A stretch of 13,321 bases of DNA. Origin: Bdellovibrionales bacterium. GTDB lineage: Bacteria > Bdellovibrionota > Bdellovibrionia > Bdellovibrionales > UBA1609. Below the pieces are notes generated by a model. It had not been told where the DNA came from and made no database searches. It saw nothing but the letters and a program-made list of their open reading frames with translations. The DNA lies in assembly GCA_020435185.1 (NCBI GenBank), contig JAGRAA010000175.1, forward strand, positions 1 to 13,321, written 5' to 3'. Position 1 is the first letter of the stretch. Every line of letters begins with the position of its first letter. A program made the position numbers and the translations under genes. Positions 1 to 7,406 of this stretch are shown in pieces.

Positions 1-31
1 GAAAAGAGATTATCAAAAGGAGTTGATGCCC

Positions 32-658
32 ATGAAAATTATTATTCTTTCTTTCATGACCTTAGGACTTATGGCTTGCGGATTAATGGAAAGACATCCC
101 GGCAGTGGCTATCTTGATCTCGATGAGAACCCAGCCACTCCACCTCCCAGCCTTCAGCAAGTTGAGCTGCAGAATACAAAAGAAGAATTGGGTTATCAGA
201 CTAAGGTATTAAACGAAATGGAACAACAACGCCTTCTACTCCGATTAAAACTTAATCAACTTGAAAAAGAATTGATTACAAAAAAAGAGAGAGAACAATA
301 CTATAAGCTCAAACCTTATTTTAAAAATGACTCTCAACGAATAAAATTTCTTTCCATTCCCACACTTGAACAAAGGGCACAATATGCTGGTGTTTACGGT
401 ATAAGTGCCGAAAATACAGATTACGGTCCTAGATCCATAGCCGCCATCGAAAATAAGGATATTATCGTTGGGATGACGAGAGAGGCCGTTGTTGAAAGTT
501 GGGGTGAACCTGATGCCAAAGAAATTGCAGGAAATTCTATCTACGGAAATGAACGATGGGTTTATCAAAAATATATTTCTGGTTCAAATGGTTATACAAA
601 AGAAAATCGGACGATCTACTTCGAATCTGGACAGGTAGCAGGATGGTCTAGAGAATAA
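32..658 (+). CDS. Predicted outer-membrane lipoprotein with coiled coil and SmpA/OmlA-like C-terminal motif
   Basis: The product is 208 residues from the ATG at 32. That start is preferred over the upstream in-frame TTG (23) and ATG (26) because AAAAGGAG at 15-22 lies 9 bases ahead of it. Residues 1-15 form a lipoprotein signal ending in the lipobox L-M-A-C with Cys16; Gly at +2 argues for outer-membrane sorting. Residues about 41-92 are rich in Glu, Lys, Gln and Leu and read as a coiled coil. Residues about 143-163 contain GMTREAVVESWGEPD, the pattern seen in SmpA/OmlA/BamE-like domains (GMT..qV...lGeP), followed by Tyr- and aromatic-rich strands. A role in envelope assembly or peptidoglycan contact is only an inference. 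The last 43 bases overlap the 3' end of the convergent HD-domain gene. The lipoprotein call is firm; the function is unknown. Confidence 0.85.
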   Translation: MKIIILSFMTLGLMACGLMERHPGSGYLDLDENPATPPPSLQQVELQNTKEELGYQTKVLNEMEQQRLLLRLKLNQLEKELITKKEREQYYKLKPYFKNDSQRIKFLSIPTLEQRAQYAGVYGISAENTDYGPRSIAAIENKDIIVGMTREAVVESWGEPDAKEIAGNSIYGNERWVYQKYISGSNGYTKENRTIYFESGQVAGWSRE

Positions 659-2136
659 AAGTATATATTCTTTTTATTCAATCGAGCAACTAGATCACTT
701 AACCTATTCTCTCGACTCAACTTTGTATCAAAAAAAACAGATTGGTCTAAATAGGATTTCAAAATATATATATCCTTAGCTTTCTCATAATGCACTATTA
801 ATGGTAATTCAGAAAATTTATCAGACCGTTTCAAGATTTCGCTTTTTCTAGTAATAGAGACAAAATTTATTTGATCTCTTGAAAAGGTATTTTCTTGAGT
901 ATGCCTATAAATTTGATAGGGATCTTGATTCCAAATTTCATCGGTAATTTGACTTTCGTACATTCCTAAAAATCGAGGAATCTTACGATGAGCAAAAGAT
1001 TGTATCCAATTTTTTTTATTCGGATTCTTTTGTGCCTCAAAAATAACTTTAGACATTATGAAGTCATCGGTCAAAGTCAAATAATCTTGCAAATTAACTG
1101 GTTTTTCTACTTTTCCCTCTCTGATTAAATCACCCAGAGCTAAACTCAACAGTAAATCGTAAGCAGAATGTGTTCTATGTCCGTAGATCTGCCTAAACAT
1201 TTGATACCGACTCCAGAGATAGTCATCTAGAGTATTTGATCTTTTCGAATGAAGAGCTAAGTTGATTTCGCCGTTCATGCATGCTAAATGCAAAGCAGAG
1301 ATAATTCCTTCTTTGTCGAAGAGTCCATAGTTAACACCACAACTTACACTATCTCTTTGTAAATAATCCATACGGTCAACATCAATGGTCCCAGTAATTA
1401 AGCTTTTAAAAGCCTGATGCAGGCTTTTTATTCCTCTTTCTGATTGAACAGACCCTTCATCTAAATGTACAAACTCATTGTGACAAACATCGTAAACCTC
1501 AAAAAGAGAGTCCATAAATTTTTCAGATGGGGAAACTTCCTCTATGAGTAATGAACCGATATCTTGAATCCAAAACTTAATATCGACGTTCAATAAATTA
1601 TTTTGATCACAGGAGGACTGAAGATCTGTTAATATTTTACCGGTAATGAAAACCGATAAAACTTCATGATCTATTGTTCTGTCACTAACAGCAAACTTTA
1701 TCTTTAAGTACCTCAATAACTCATCAGATAGTGTCGGTGCCCAATCCCCATGATTTTTAAAAACTTCTTCATAGGTTGGCAAAAAATTTTCTCCCAATGG
1801 TTCTAGATGAGCCAGTGAATGTGAAAAAGCGCCATGTCCCACATCATGAAGGAGAGCCGCCAAGCGAAACACCTGTAAAGCGTAAACGCTTTCTTGAAAC
1901 CTAAGATTAGAGAAAAGTTTTGACAACACCAACTGAGCGTTATGACATGCACCTATAGAGTGGGCAAATCTTGTATGAAACGCTCCCGGAAATACATAGT
2001 GAAGCAACGAGGTCTGCCTGATAAATCTCAGTCTTTGAAAATCAAGGTGATTGATAACCGAAACTTCAAAGGGAGATAAAGAAATCTGCCCATGAATTGG
2101 ATCTTGTACAACTACGTGTTTTCCCAGTTTAGGCAT
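616..2136 (-). CDS. HD-domain phosphohydrolase, SAMHD1/dGTPase-like
   Basis: The product is 506 residues from the ATG at 2136. The N-terminus (DPIHGQI...FQRLRFIRQ, then YVFPGAFHTRFAHSIG at about 47-62) closely matches the SAMHD1-type HD family. Metal-site residues are visible: His59 in RFAHS, His97-Asp98 in LLHDVGHG and Asp252/Asp254 in DVDRMDYLQRDS. These are the H...HD...D ligands of a dNTP triphosphohydrolase-type site. Family members cleave dNTPs to nucleoside and triphosphate, but substrates vary and none can be fixed here. An in-frame ATG at 2169 would add 11 residues. The 2136 start was chosen because family members begin just before the DPIHG motif and GAGAGG precedes it, although at only 3 bases. 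The gene overlaps the end of polA by 8 bases, which suggests co-transcription and coupling. Its own 3' end overlaps the convergent lipoprotein gene. Confidence 0.88.
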   Translation of the reverse strand: MPKLGKHVVVQDPIHGQISLSPFEVSVINHLDFQRLRFIRQTSLLHYVFPGAFHTRFAHSIGACHNAQLVLSKLFSNLRFQESVYALQVFRLAALLHDVGHGAFSHSLAHLEPLGENFLPTYEEVFKNHGDWAPTLSDELLRYLKIKFAVSDRTIDHEVLSVFITGKILTDLQSSCDQNNLLNVDIKFWIQDIGSLLIEEVSPSEKFMDSLFEVYDVCHNEFVHLDEGSVQSERGIKSLHQAFKSLITGTIDVDRMDYLQRDSVSCGVNYGLFDKEGIISALHLACMNGEINLALHSKRSNTLDDYLWSRYQMFRQIYGHRTHSAYDLLLSLALGDLIREGKVEKPVNLQDYLTLTDDFIMSKVIFEAQKNPNKKNWIQSFAHRKIPRFLGMYESQITDEIWNQDPYQIYRHTQENTFSRDQINFVSITRKSEILKRSDKFSELPLIVHYEKAKDIYILKSYLDQSVFFDTKLSRENRLSDLVARLNKKNIYFYSLDHPATCPDSK

Positions 2137-4705
2137 GCGCCTCTCGCCAATTCTTTCCAACCGCAACATTAACCTTCAAGGGAACCTCTAATTTTACTGC
2201 ATTTTCCATAATTTCAGTTATATCTGCTATCGCCTCTTCTACATGGCCTTCTGGGCATTCTACTAAAATCTCATCGTGCACCTGTAATAAAATAGGATAG
2301 CTCAGCTCTTCAAAAACCTTAACCATAGCAATCTTGACTATATCACTCGCTGTCCCCTGAATAGGAGCATTGATCGCCGCTCTCTCACCAAATTTTCGAA
2401 CTGCAGCGCTCTTAGATTTCAATTCTTCTATATATCGTCTTCGACCAAACAAAGTTTCTACGTAGCCATACTCTACGGCTCTAGCTACGGTTTCATCCAT
2501 ATATCTTTTAACTCCTTGAAACTTTTTAAAATAATTATCAATAATCTCTTTACTTTCTTTTCTGCTAATACCTAGGTTTTCAGATAATCCAAATACTCCT
2601 TGTCCATAAGCAATTCCAAAATTAACCGCTTTTGCTTTTCTTCTTAATTCTGCATTTACCTCTTCTTCTTTGACCCCAAAAACTTCCATTGCGGTGGCGG
2701 TATGCACGTCCTTATCATGCTTAAATGCATTTAATAGCCCTTTGTCTTTCGCTATACTCGCTAAAACCCGCAATTCAATTTGACTATAATCTATAGAAAT
2801 TAAACAATTCCCTTCATCTGCATAAAAAGCTCGACGAATATCTTTGCCTCTTTCTGTCCGAATCGGAATATTTTGTAAATTTGGATTTATACTGGATAAC
2901 CGGCCAGTAGACGTTAGTGCTTGATTAAAATGGGTATGTATTCTTCCTGTATCTTTATCTGCCAACAGAGGTAAAGAATCTACATAAGTTGACTTCAACT
3001 TTGATAACTCTCTGTACTTTAAAACCTCATCACAAATAACATATTCTTGTTTTAATTTTTCTAGGACATCACTATTCGTCGAATAACCTGTCTTTGTCTT
3101 TTTTCCTGGAGGAATTTTCATATCTTCAAATAAAATTTTAGCCAGCTGCTTTGGGCTCGCAATATTAAATGTCACCCCAGCCAGTTCATAAATTCTTTGT
3201 TCAATGATTTTTATATCTTTGCCGAGCTCCTTACTTTGAGCCTCTAATATCCCTGAGTCTAAACAAATTCCTATTTGTTCCATAGCATAAAGAACCGGAA
3301 TTACCTTTAACTCTATTTCTTGATAAACCTTTAAGCCATTTAAAGTTTTCAATTTTCCGAGCAGCATCTCTTCGAGTTCGATTTCACAATTCAGTATCTG
3401 TCCGGATGTGGGAATTTCTGGATACATTTTTCCAGTATATTCGGTATAAACTTCAGCAAACCCTTTAATTGCGCCCGCCTTACATACATAAGCCGCAATT
3501 TTAGAATCCCAAAGGGCGATAGGATCTTTTAAATTAAGCGCTTTCCAAAATTCTTTTAAGTCAAAACCCTTCCAAGATATAATCTTAGAGTTTAAAATAT
3601 CTCCAATTCTATCGAGATCACCAGTAACTTCGACGGCTTTATTGTCCACCCCCAATATCAGCCCTCTTTCATTGTAAATGCCATAAACTTCTGAATAAGG
3701 CTTGATGTTTGCTTTTATTTCATCTTCTCCCCATTTTATAGATTCAAAATCTTTACTCTTAAAATTATGACTTATTGCTACTTCAGATTTAGCATTAATC
3801 TCTGTGGGAGAAGTCTTTTTACTCTCAGTTTTAGACGATGAAGCAGACCCATTCATGCCGTTTAAAAGCTTATTCACCAAGCTTTTAAAATCCAATTCAT
3901 CAAGAATTTGCAACAAATGATCCCTATCGATATCCTTTAACTTTAGATCTTCTAGCTCTACTCCAAAATCCAGATTTTCTACAATAGTCACTAACTCTTT
4001 AGACAAATAAGCTTCTTTTTCACCCTGTTCAATTTTGGATTTAAGGGCTTTTCCAGAAATTTTATCTTTGTTTTTAAAAATTCCCTCTAGATCGGAGTAT
4101 TCCGCTAAAAGCTTTTGTGCTGTCTTGGGGCCAACTCCCTTTATACCAGGGATATTGTCACTTGCATCTCCTGTTAATGCCAAATAATCTTTGAATTGCT
4201 CAGGACTGACTCCCCATTTTTCTTGAACTTTGTCCGCATCGTAGGTCACTTCTTTCATGGTATCGTACATAGACACAAAAGGGCGGATCAATTGCGCAAA
4301 ATCCTTATCGCCACTGACAATAACAACTTCAAGTTGGTTATCGCGGCCAAATTTTGCCAAGCTTCCGATCACGTCATCAGCTTCATAACCTTCTTTGCTA
4401 ATAGACGTAACCCCTAATACATCAATGAGCTTCTGAATATATGGCATTTGAGGCACCAGATCCTCTGGCATTTCGTTTCTATTGGCTTTATACTCACTAT
4501 ACAAATCTACTCGAAAAGAAGGTTCTTTGCGATCTTGACAAAAAACCACATAATCGGGCTTAAGTTGTTTTAATAATTTCACCACCATGGTTAAAAAGCC
4601 ATAAAGGGCATTGGTAGGCAGCCCATTTTTATTTTTCATTGGTGGTATTGCAAAAAAAGCTCTGAAAAAGAAAGAGCTCACGTCGACAAGATAAAGTTTT
4701 TTCAT
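2129..4705 (-). CDS. polA: DNA polymerase I
   Basis: This family A polymerase of 858 residues (E. coli 928) fills gaps in repair and processes Okazaki fragments. The N-terminal 5'-nuclease domain shows Asp8, GYEADD (106-111), SGDKD (131-135) and the helix-hairpin-helix segment around GDASDNIPGIKG (179-190). A low-complexity Ser/Lys linker follows at about 285-305. The middle 3'-5' exonuclease region (about 310-460) appears degenerate: no Asp-x-Glu ExoI motif is seen (YGIYNERG stands there), and the Exo III Tyr-x3-Asp pattern is absent, so proofreading is probably lost. The polymerase domain is complete: motif A at 635-646 with Asp639, the O-helix RRKAKAVNFGIAYG at 688-701, and motif C QVHDE at 808-812. 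The Shine-Dalgarno is weak (CTAGGT next to the ATG). It lies 40 bases after the XRE gene, probably in one transcript, and overlaps the HD gene by 8 bases. Confidence 0.97.
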   Translation of the reverse strand: MKKLYLVDVSSFFFRAFFAIPPMKNKNGLPTNALYGFLTMVVKLLKQLKPDYVVFCQDRKEPSFRVDLYSEYKANRNEMPEDLVPQMPYIQKLIDVLGVTSISKEGYEADDVIGSLAKFGRDNQLEVVIVSGDKDFAQLIRPFVSMYDTMKEVTYDADKVQEKWGVSPEQFKDYLALTGDASDNIPGIKGVGPKTAQKLLAEYSDLEGIFKNKDKISGKALKSKIEQGEKEAYLSKELVTIVENLDFGVELEDLKLKDIDRDHLLQILDELDFKSLVNKLLNGMNGSASSSKTESKKTSPTEINAKSEVAISHNFKSKDFESIKWGEDEIKANIKPYSEVYGIYNERGLILGVDNKAVEVTGDLDRIGDILNSKIISWKGFDLKEFWKALNLKDPIALWDSKIAAYVCKAGAIKGFAEVYTEYTGKMYPEIPTSGQILNCEIELEEMLLGKLKTLNGLKVYQEIELKVIPVLYAMEQIGICLDSGILEAQSKELGKDIKIIEQRIYELAGVTFNIASPKQLAKILFEDMKIPPGKKTKTGYSTNSDVLEKLKQEYVICDEVLKYRELSKLKSTYVDSLPLLADKDTGRIHTHFNQALTSTGRLSSINPNLQNIPIRTERGKDIRRAFYADEGNCLISIDYSQIELRVLASIAKDKGLLNAFKHDKDVHTATAMEVFGVKEEEVNAELRRKAKAVNFGIAYGQGVFGLSENLGISRKESKEIIDNYFKKFQGVKRYMDETVARAVEYGYVETLFGRRRYIEELKSKSAAVRKFGERAAINAPIQGTASDIVKIAMVKVFEELSYPILLQVHDEILVECPEGHVEEAIADITEIMENAVKLEVPLKVNVAVGKNWREAHA

Positions 4706-4745
4706 ACCTAGGTTGTAGGTTTTCGATGGGAAAATGTCTATAAGT

Positions 4746-5024
4746 TTAATTGTCTAGATCATCATGATGGACCTGGTCTAAACCTTCTTGCACCATCAAA
4801 AATTCTGCCTGCACTCTTTTAGATACGAGCTCTCTATTTTTCTCGACAATCATCTGTAGGCTATTGAGTTGAACCTTCATTTCTTGATCTGGTTGAGAGT
4901 CAGACCGTTCCCACTCACAAATCAAATCTGTACTACATGAAAGCCTCCTCGCCAACTCAGCCACACTCCATCCCAAAGAGAGTCTAAGTTCTTTAATCTT
5001 TGCACCGGACCATTCAACTTTCAT
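4746..5024 (-). CDS. Small XRE-family helix-turn-helix regulator
   Basis: The product is 92 residues. Residues about 9-60 form a Cro/C1-type helix-turn-helix: IKELRLSLGWSVAELARR, a turn, then the recognition helix TDLICEWERS. The C-terminal 30 residues are charged and likely helical, ending in an acidic tail (HHDDLDN). The start is supported by GAGGTGA 3 bases before the ATG. A sigma-70-type promoter lies about 26 bases further upstream. It is the first gene of the probable XRE-polA-HD transcript. No target site was identified. It may regulate its own operon, but nothing in the sequence proves this. Confidence 0.85.
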   Translation of the reverse strand: MKVEWSGAKIKELRLSLGWSVAELARRLSCSTDLICEWERSDSQPDQEMKVQLNSLQMIVEKNRELVSKRVQAEFLMVQEGLDQVHHDDLDN

Positions 5025-5049
5025 GAATCACCTCACTGAATGAGAATTG

Positions 5050-5078
5050 ATAATAGTGATATTAAAGATATTTTCCAA
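5050..5078 (-). promoter_or_regulatory. Sigma-70-type promoter for the XRE-polA-HD unit
   Basis: On the minus strand, TTGGAA (5073-5078) and TATTAT (5050-5055) are separated by exactly 17 bases, placing a start site about 18-20 bases before the ATG at 5024. Four of six bases match the -35 consensus and five of six the -10. The interval between ftsB and the XRE gene (5025-5172) is otherwise non-coding and very AT-rich. Confidence 0.5.
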
Positions 5079-5172
5079 GCCTTTTTTGCTCTTTGTTATT
5101 CTTCGTAACCAGTTAAAATTATTAAACTTTACTGATAAGATTTGGTTAACTATGGCTTTTCTGGAAATGGCA

Positions 5173-5505
5173 CTATTCTTCAGAGGGTTGATCTTCGTCC
5201 TCTGTAAAGACAAAAATCAGCTCATCTTGCTGAGCCAACTCAGACTGTTCTATAGCTAACTTCCTCAAGAATTCAGGCTGAGAGGCTTGGCCAATCTTCG
5301 CTTCTATAAGACGGTTTTTCTGAATAAATTGGTTAATTTGCGAATGCACTTCTTCTTTACCTTTACTCAGTCTCCAAAAAGACAAAAGGCTCCCATCTAA
5401 AGATAAACTTACTATAGCCAGCAGAAGACCATAAAATAAAACCCTATGGGGTTGCCCCAAGAAGGTTGTTAATAGAGATATAATCCTCAAATAAGATCTT
5501 TTCAT
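5173..5505 (-). CDS. ftsB: FtsB/DivIC-like septum formation protein
   Basis: The product is a 110-residue bitopic membrane protein. Residues 1-20 are cytoplasmic and basic, about 21-42 form one transmembrane helix, and about 46-72 a short coiled coil rich in Gln, Glu and Lys. The block PEFLRKLAIEQSELAQQDELIFVF (about 77-100) follows, matching the usual FtsB/DivIC ending (P..iEk.AReelgl..pgE.i.vf). The tail is acidic. FtsB-type proteins bridge FtsL and FtsQ in the divisome and signal septal peptidoglycan synthesis. No clear Shine-Dalgarno precedes the ATG; the leader instead holds a large inverted repeat. In many proteobacteria this gene follows eno, whereas here a LysR/Cys-rich insert lies between them. 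The family call is good; the FtsB versus DivIC name is nominal. Confidence 0.8.
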   Translation of the reverse strand: MKRSYLRIISLLTTFLGQPHRVLFYGLLLAIVSLSLDGSLLSFWRLSKGKEEVHSQINQFIQKNRLIEAKIGQASQPEFLRKLAIEQSELAQQDELIFVFTEDEDQPSEE

Positions 5506-5518
5506 TGTTTTATTTTAT

Positions 5519-5577
5519 CTAAAGAATCGAGAGAGCTCAGTAGTTTTTATATAAATTCTACTGATTCTCTCCTTTAG
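5519..5577. repeat. Long imperfect inverted repeat in the ftsB leader
   Basis: Arms pair as follows: CTAAAG (5519-5524) with CTTTAG (5572-5577), GAGAG (5531-5535) with CTCTC (5567-5571), and TCAGTAG (5537-5543) with CTACTGA (5558-5564). The loop is 14 bases and AT-rich. There is one 6-base bulge on the left arm and a small internal loop. On the minus transcript it ends about 13 bases before the ftsB ATG. No T-run follows, so it is not a standard terminator. It may be a leader structure or a protein-binding palindrome. The rest of 5578-5654 shows no start-bearing gene. Confidence 0.45.
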
Positions 5578-5654
5578 TAAGGGGTTTGCTTTCATTTTTT
5601 GGTTCTGATGAAATAGGATTTCCATTTGGACCAAGACGCTAACGTAGGAAACTT

Positions 5655-5927
5655 TTATTTTGGTACACATTGAAAAGGACCCGGCCCCCAAAAGGCATTG
5701 CAGCGATAACCTTCTGGACAGCTTAGATCATCCCAATCACAGAGATGGTTTGGTTTTCTATTTCGGACTATTCTACATTGGTAATTTGGTCCATTTGGCC
5801 CCCATCCAGGTAAGCACTCATATCCTTGAGAACAAGGCTCCTCACAAAAATAATTATCATTTGAGGTAAAAGCATAGGAAGGACCAGTAAAGAGAAACAT
5901 AAACCCTACAAATATTAAATTCTTCAT
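5655..5927 (-). CDS. Small secreted protein with two tandem four-cysteine modules
   Basis: The product is 90 residues from the ATG at 5927. GAGGT lies 7 bases upstream, and the residues following read as a signal peptide (MKNLIFVGFMFLFTGPSYA), so the longer in-frame ATG at 5999 is rejected. The mature part has two related modules: C28-x3-C32-x5-C38-x12-C51 and C63-x6-C70-x5-C76-x10-C87. Both contain Gly-Tyr between the second and third Cys, Trp-Gly-Pro after the third, and end in Gln-Cys. Eight even-numbered Cys suggest disulfides and a compact periplasmic or extracellular fold. The family is not recognised. Its ATG overlaps the stop of the preceding gene (ATGA), so the two are translationally coupled. 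Confidence 0.75.
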   Translation of the reverse strand: MKNLIFVGFMFLFTGPSYAFTSNDNYFCEEPCSQGYECLPGWGPNGPNYQCRIVRNRKPNHLCDWDDLSCPEGYRCNAFWGPGPFQCVPK

Positions 5928-6319
5928 TTCATTAACCTCGCACAAGAATAAGTTGCCGTTACAGTTTCTTTGACGGCATAGGGACTTGGATTGTGACAAT
6001 CTTCATTGAATTTTTCATATTCGTAGGCACTCTCGCGATGAACCTGAAAAGGATAGCATCTTTTTGCAGCTCCTTGATCTGCAAGCTCTTCAGCGTAAAA
6101 TCGATGACTAGTAATTAATTCTCCATAAGAATCAAATGCAGGACCCGAGCAAATTTTACCAGCCATCAAAAATATTGAATCAGGTGGGGAGGCCTGGCCT
6201 AATCCGTCCTCATTACAATTTCCAATAATTTCGGAACTATGGTTACTTGAGTCACATTGATGCTCTAGTGCGAATGCTGTATATGGTAGGCATAGGGCGA
6301 ACAGTAAGTACTTATACAT
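5924..6319 (-). CDS. Small secreted cysteine-containing protein of unknown family
   Basis: The product is 131 residues from the ATG at 6319, chosen because AAAGGAG lies 5 bases ahead and a signal peptide follows (about residues 1-17, ending T-A-F-A). A longer frame from 6472 would run into the divergent LysR gene and is unlikely. The mature part has six Cys (22, 35, 57, 88, 108, 126), an even number consistent with disulfides. It has an acidic/aromatic region, AYEYEKFNEDC, at about 98-108. No enzyme motif was seen. It is the first gene of a two-gene operon with the tandem four-cysteine protein and is divergent from the LysR regulator, which is therefore its likely controller (inference). Confidence 0.72.
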   Translation of the reverse strand: MYKYLLFALCLPYTAFALEHQCDSSNHSSEIIGNCNEDGLGQASPPDSIFLMAGKICSGPAFDSYGELITSHRFYAEELADQGAAKRCYPFQVHRESAYEYEKFNEDCHNPSPYAVKETVTATYSCARLMK

Positions 6320-6351
6320 GGTATCTCCTTTGTTGCGCCTACAGTATGAAA

Positions 6352-6388
6352 ATAAATATTGAATTAAAAGGTCATAAATATTAATAAT
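6352..6388 (+). promoter_or_regulatory. LysR promoter and candidate operator in the divergent intergenic region
   Basis: TTGAAT (6359-6364) and AATAAT (6383-6388), 18 bases apart, form a plausible sigma-70 promoter for the LysR gene. The start site would fall within a few bases of the ATG at 6398, which fits the lack of a Shine-Dalgarno there. The 9-mer ATAAATATT occurs twice, at 6352-6360 and 6374-6382, with starts 22 bases apart (about two helical turns), as expected for same-face binding of a regulator. The region is so AT-rich that chance matches are a real possibility. Confidence 0.35.
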
Positions 6389-6397
6389 CGTTAACTT

Positions 6398-7273
6398 ATG
6401 GATATTAATCGAATGCGATATTTTATTTCCTTGGCAAAGACAGGAAGCGTGACTAAAGCCGCTGAAATTCACCGAATTTCACCACCGGCATTTTCAAAAG
6501 CGATCAAAGTTTTCGAAGAAGAGGTTGGACACCCCTTAACACTTCCACATGGCCGCGGAATTCTTCTTACAGATAAAGCAAAAAAACTTGTGACTAAATT
6601 GGAAGAAATTATTCAACAAATTGATGCTTTAAAAGAATCCACCCAAAACAACACTGAAACCGACATTTTATCGATCGCCACTTTCGAAGTCTTTTCCACA
6701 TACTTTTTACGATTTTTAGATGAGCCCGGTTTAAGCGCATTGAAACTTCGACTTCATGAGGCTTTACCTGGCGAAATAGAAAGGTTAGTAGCGGATAGAA
6801 TTGTAGATTTTGGAATTACTTATATTCCTGTTCCTTATCCCGATATTGAGTATTTAAAAATAGTAGATACAGAAATGGGGGTTTTCGTTAAAAAGGGAGC
6901 ATTTAAAGGTATTGAACAACCCCATATTCCTTTTGTTACTCCAATTTTTCCAATAAGAGCAACTCCAACAAAGGCCCGTGGCCTTGATGGTTGGCCGGAA
7001 AATGCTTATAAAAGGCGTATTTTACATGAAGTAACCCTTCTAACATCGGCGATTGAACTTTGTCGTCAGGGAAGAGTTGCCGGATATTTCCCTTTGTTTA
7101 TTGCGAGGGAATTTAACATGAGATCACCAAAAGATTCTCAGCTTGAACGCAAACCCTCGCCTTATGGTAACCGAAAATGTACAGTTCCTGTTTATATAGT
7201 GAAAAGAAACTCTGACATTGAACATCAAAGAATGAAACAACTCGCTAGAGCAATTAGAACAATTTGCAAATAA
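6398..7273 (+). CDS. LysR-family transcriptional regulator
   Basis: The product is 291 residues, the usual LysR length. The N-terminal winged helix-turn-helix is clear: MDINRMRYFISLAKTGSVTK, then AAEIHRISPPAFSKAIKVFEEEVG at about 21-44, and the wing ending LLTDKAKKLV. A linker helix (about 62-85) and a periplasmic-binding-protein-like effector domain (about 88-291) follow. No effector can be read from the sequence. No Shine-Dalgarno precedes the ATG; a promoter candidate suggests a very short or absent leader. It is divergent from the secreted Cys-rich pair, the classic arrangement in which a LysR regulator controls the opposite gene. It converges on enolase, which is probably unrelated. Confidence 0.92.
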   Translation: MDINRMRYFISLAKTGSVTKAAEIHRISPPAFSKAIKVFEEEVGHPLTLPHGRGILLTDKAKKLVTKLEEIIQQIDALKESTQNNTETDILSIATFEVFSTYFLRFLDEPGLSALKLRLHEALPGEIERLVADRIVDFGITYIPVPYPDIEYLKIVDTEMGVFVKKGAFKGIEQPHIPFVTPIFPIRATPTKARGLDGWPENAYKRRILHEVTLLTSAIELCRQGRVAGYFPLFIAREFNMRSPKDSQLERKPSPYGNRKCTVPVYIVKRNSDIEHQRMKQLARAIRTICK

Positions 7274-7288
7274 AACCACATTATCTAA

Positions 7289-7358
7289 AAGGGTTCGTTT
7301 TTTCAAAAAAACACGAATAACAATTCGAATAGTTAATTAACCAGAACCTTCTTTTTTT
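7289..7358 (+). terminator. Palindrome-rich stretch with possible terminator after the LysR gene
   Basis: AAGGGTTC (7289-7296) can pair, with one bulge, with GAACCTT (7344-7350), followed by C and seven T (7352-7358). Nested inside are a T6/A7 hairpin with TTCG and CGAA ends, the palindrome ATTCGAAT (7323-7330) and the perfect 10-base palindrome GTTAATTAAC (7332-7341). The outer loop is long for a standard intrinsic terminator, so the assignment is tentative. Confidence 0.3.
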
Positions 7359-7371
7359 GCCTTTAGAAAAC

Positions 7372-7402
7372 AAAAAATGGCCTGTATTTCAGCTAAAAAG
7401 GC
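7372..7402 (-). terminator. Possible intrinsic terminator of enolase
   Basis: On the minus strand, a few bases past the eno stop, GCCT (7402-7399) can pair with AGGC (7383-7380). The single A at 7378 and six T (7377-7372) follow. The stem is only 4 bp with a 15-base loop, so this is weak. Confidence 0.3.
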
Positions 7403-7406
7403 TCTA

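Noticed and set aside
653..679. GAATAAAA/TTTTATTC inverted repeat after the lipoprotein gene as a bidirectional terminator
   Set aside because: The stem is almost all A/T with an 11-base loop and lies inside the HD-domain coding sequence; it is too weak to support termination.
5028..5213. 61-residue minus-strand frame between ftsB and the XRE gene
   Set aside because: It overlaps the ftsB end in another frame, has no Shine-Dalgarno, and covers the XRE promoter.
5928..5999. Longer start at 5999 for the four-cysteine-module protein
   Set aside because: The extra residues would sit ahead of the signal peptide. The ATG at 5927 is coupled by ATGA and has GAGGT upstream.
6320..6472. N-terminal extension of the 131-residue secreted protein to an ATG at 6472
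   Set aside because: It would overlap the start of the divergent LysR gene. The internal ATG at 6319 has a strong AAAGGAG and begins a clean signal peptide.
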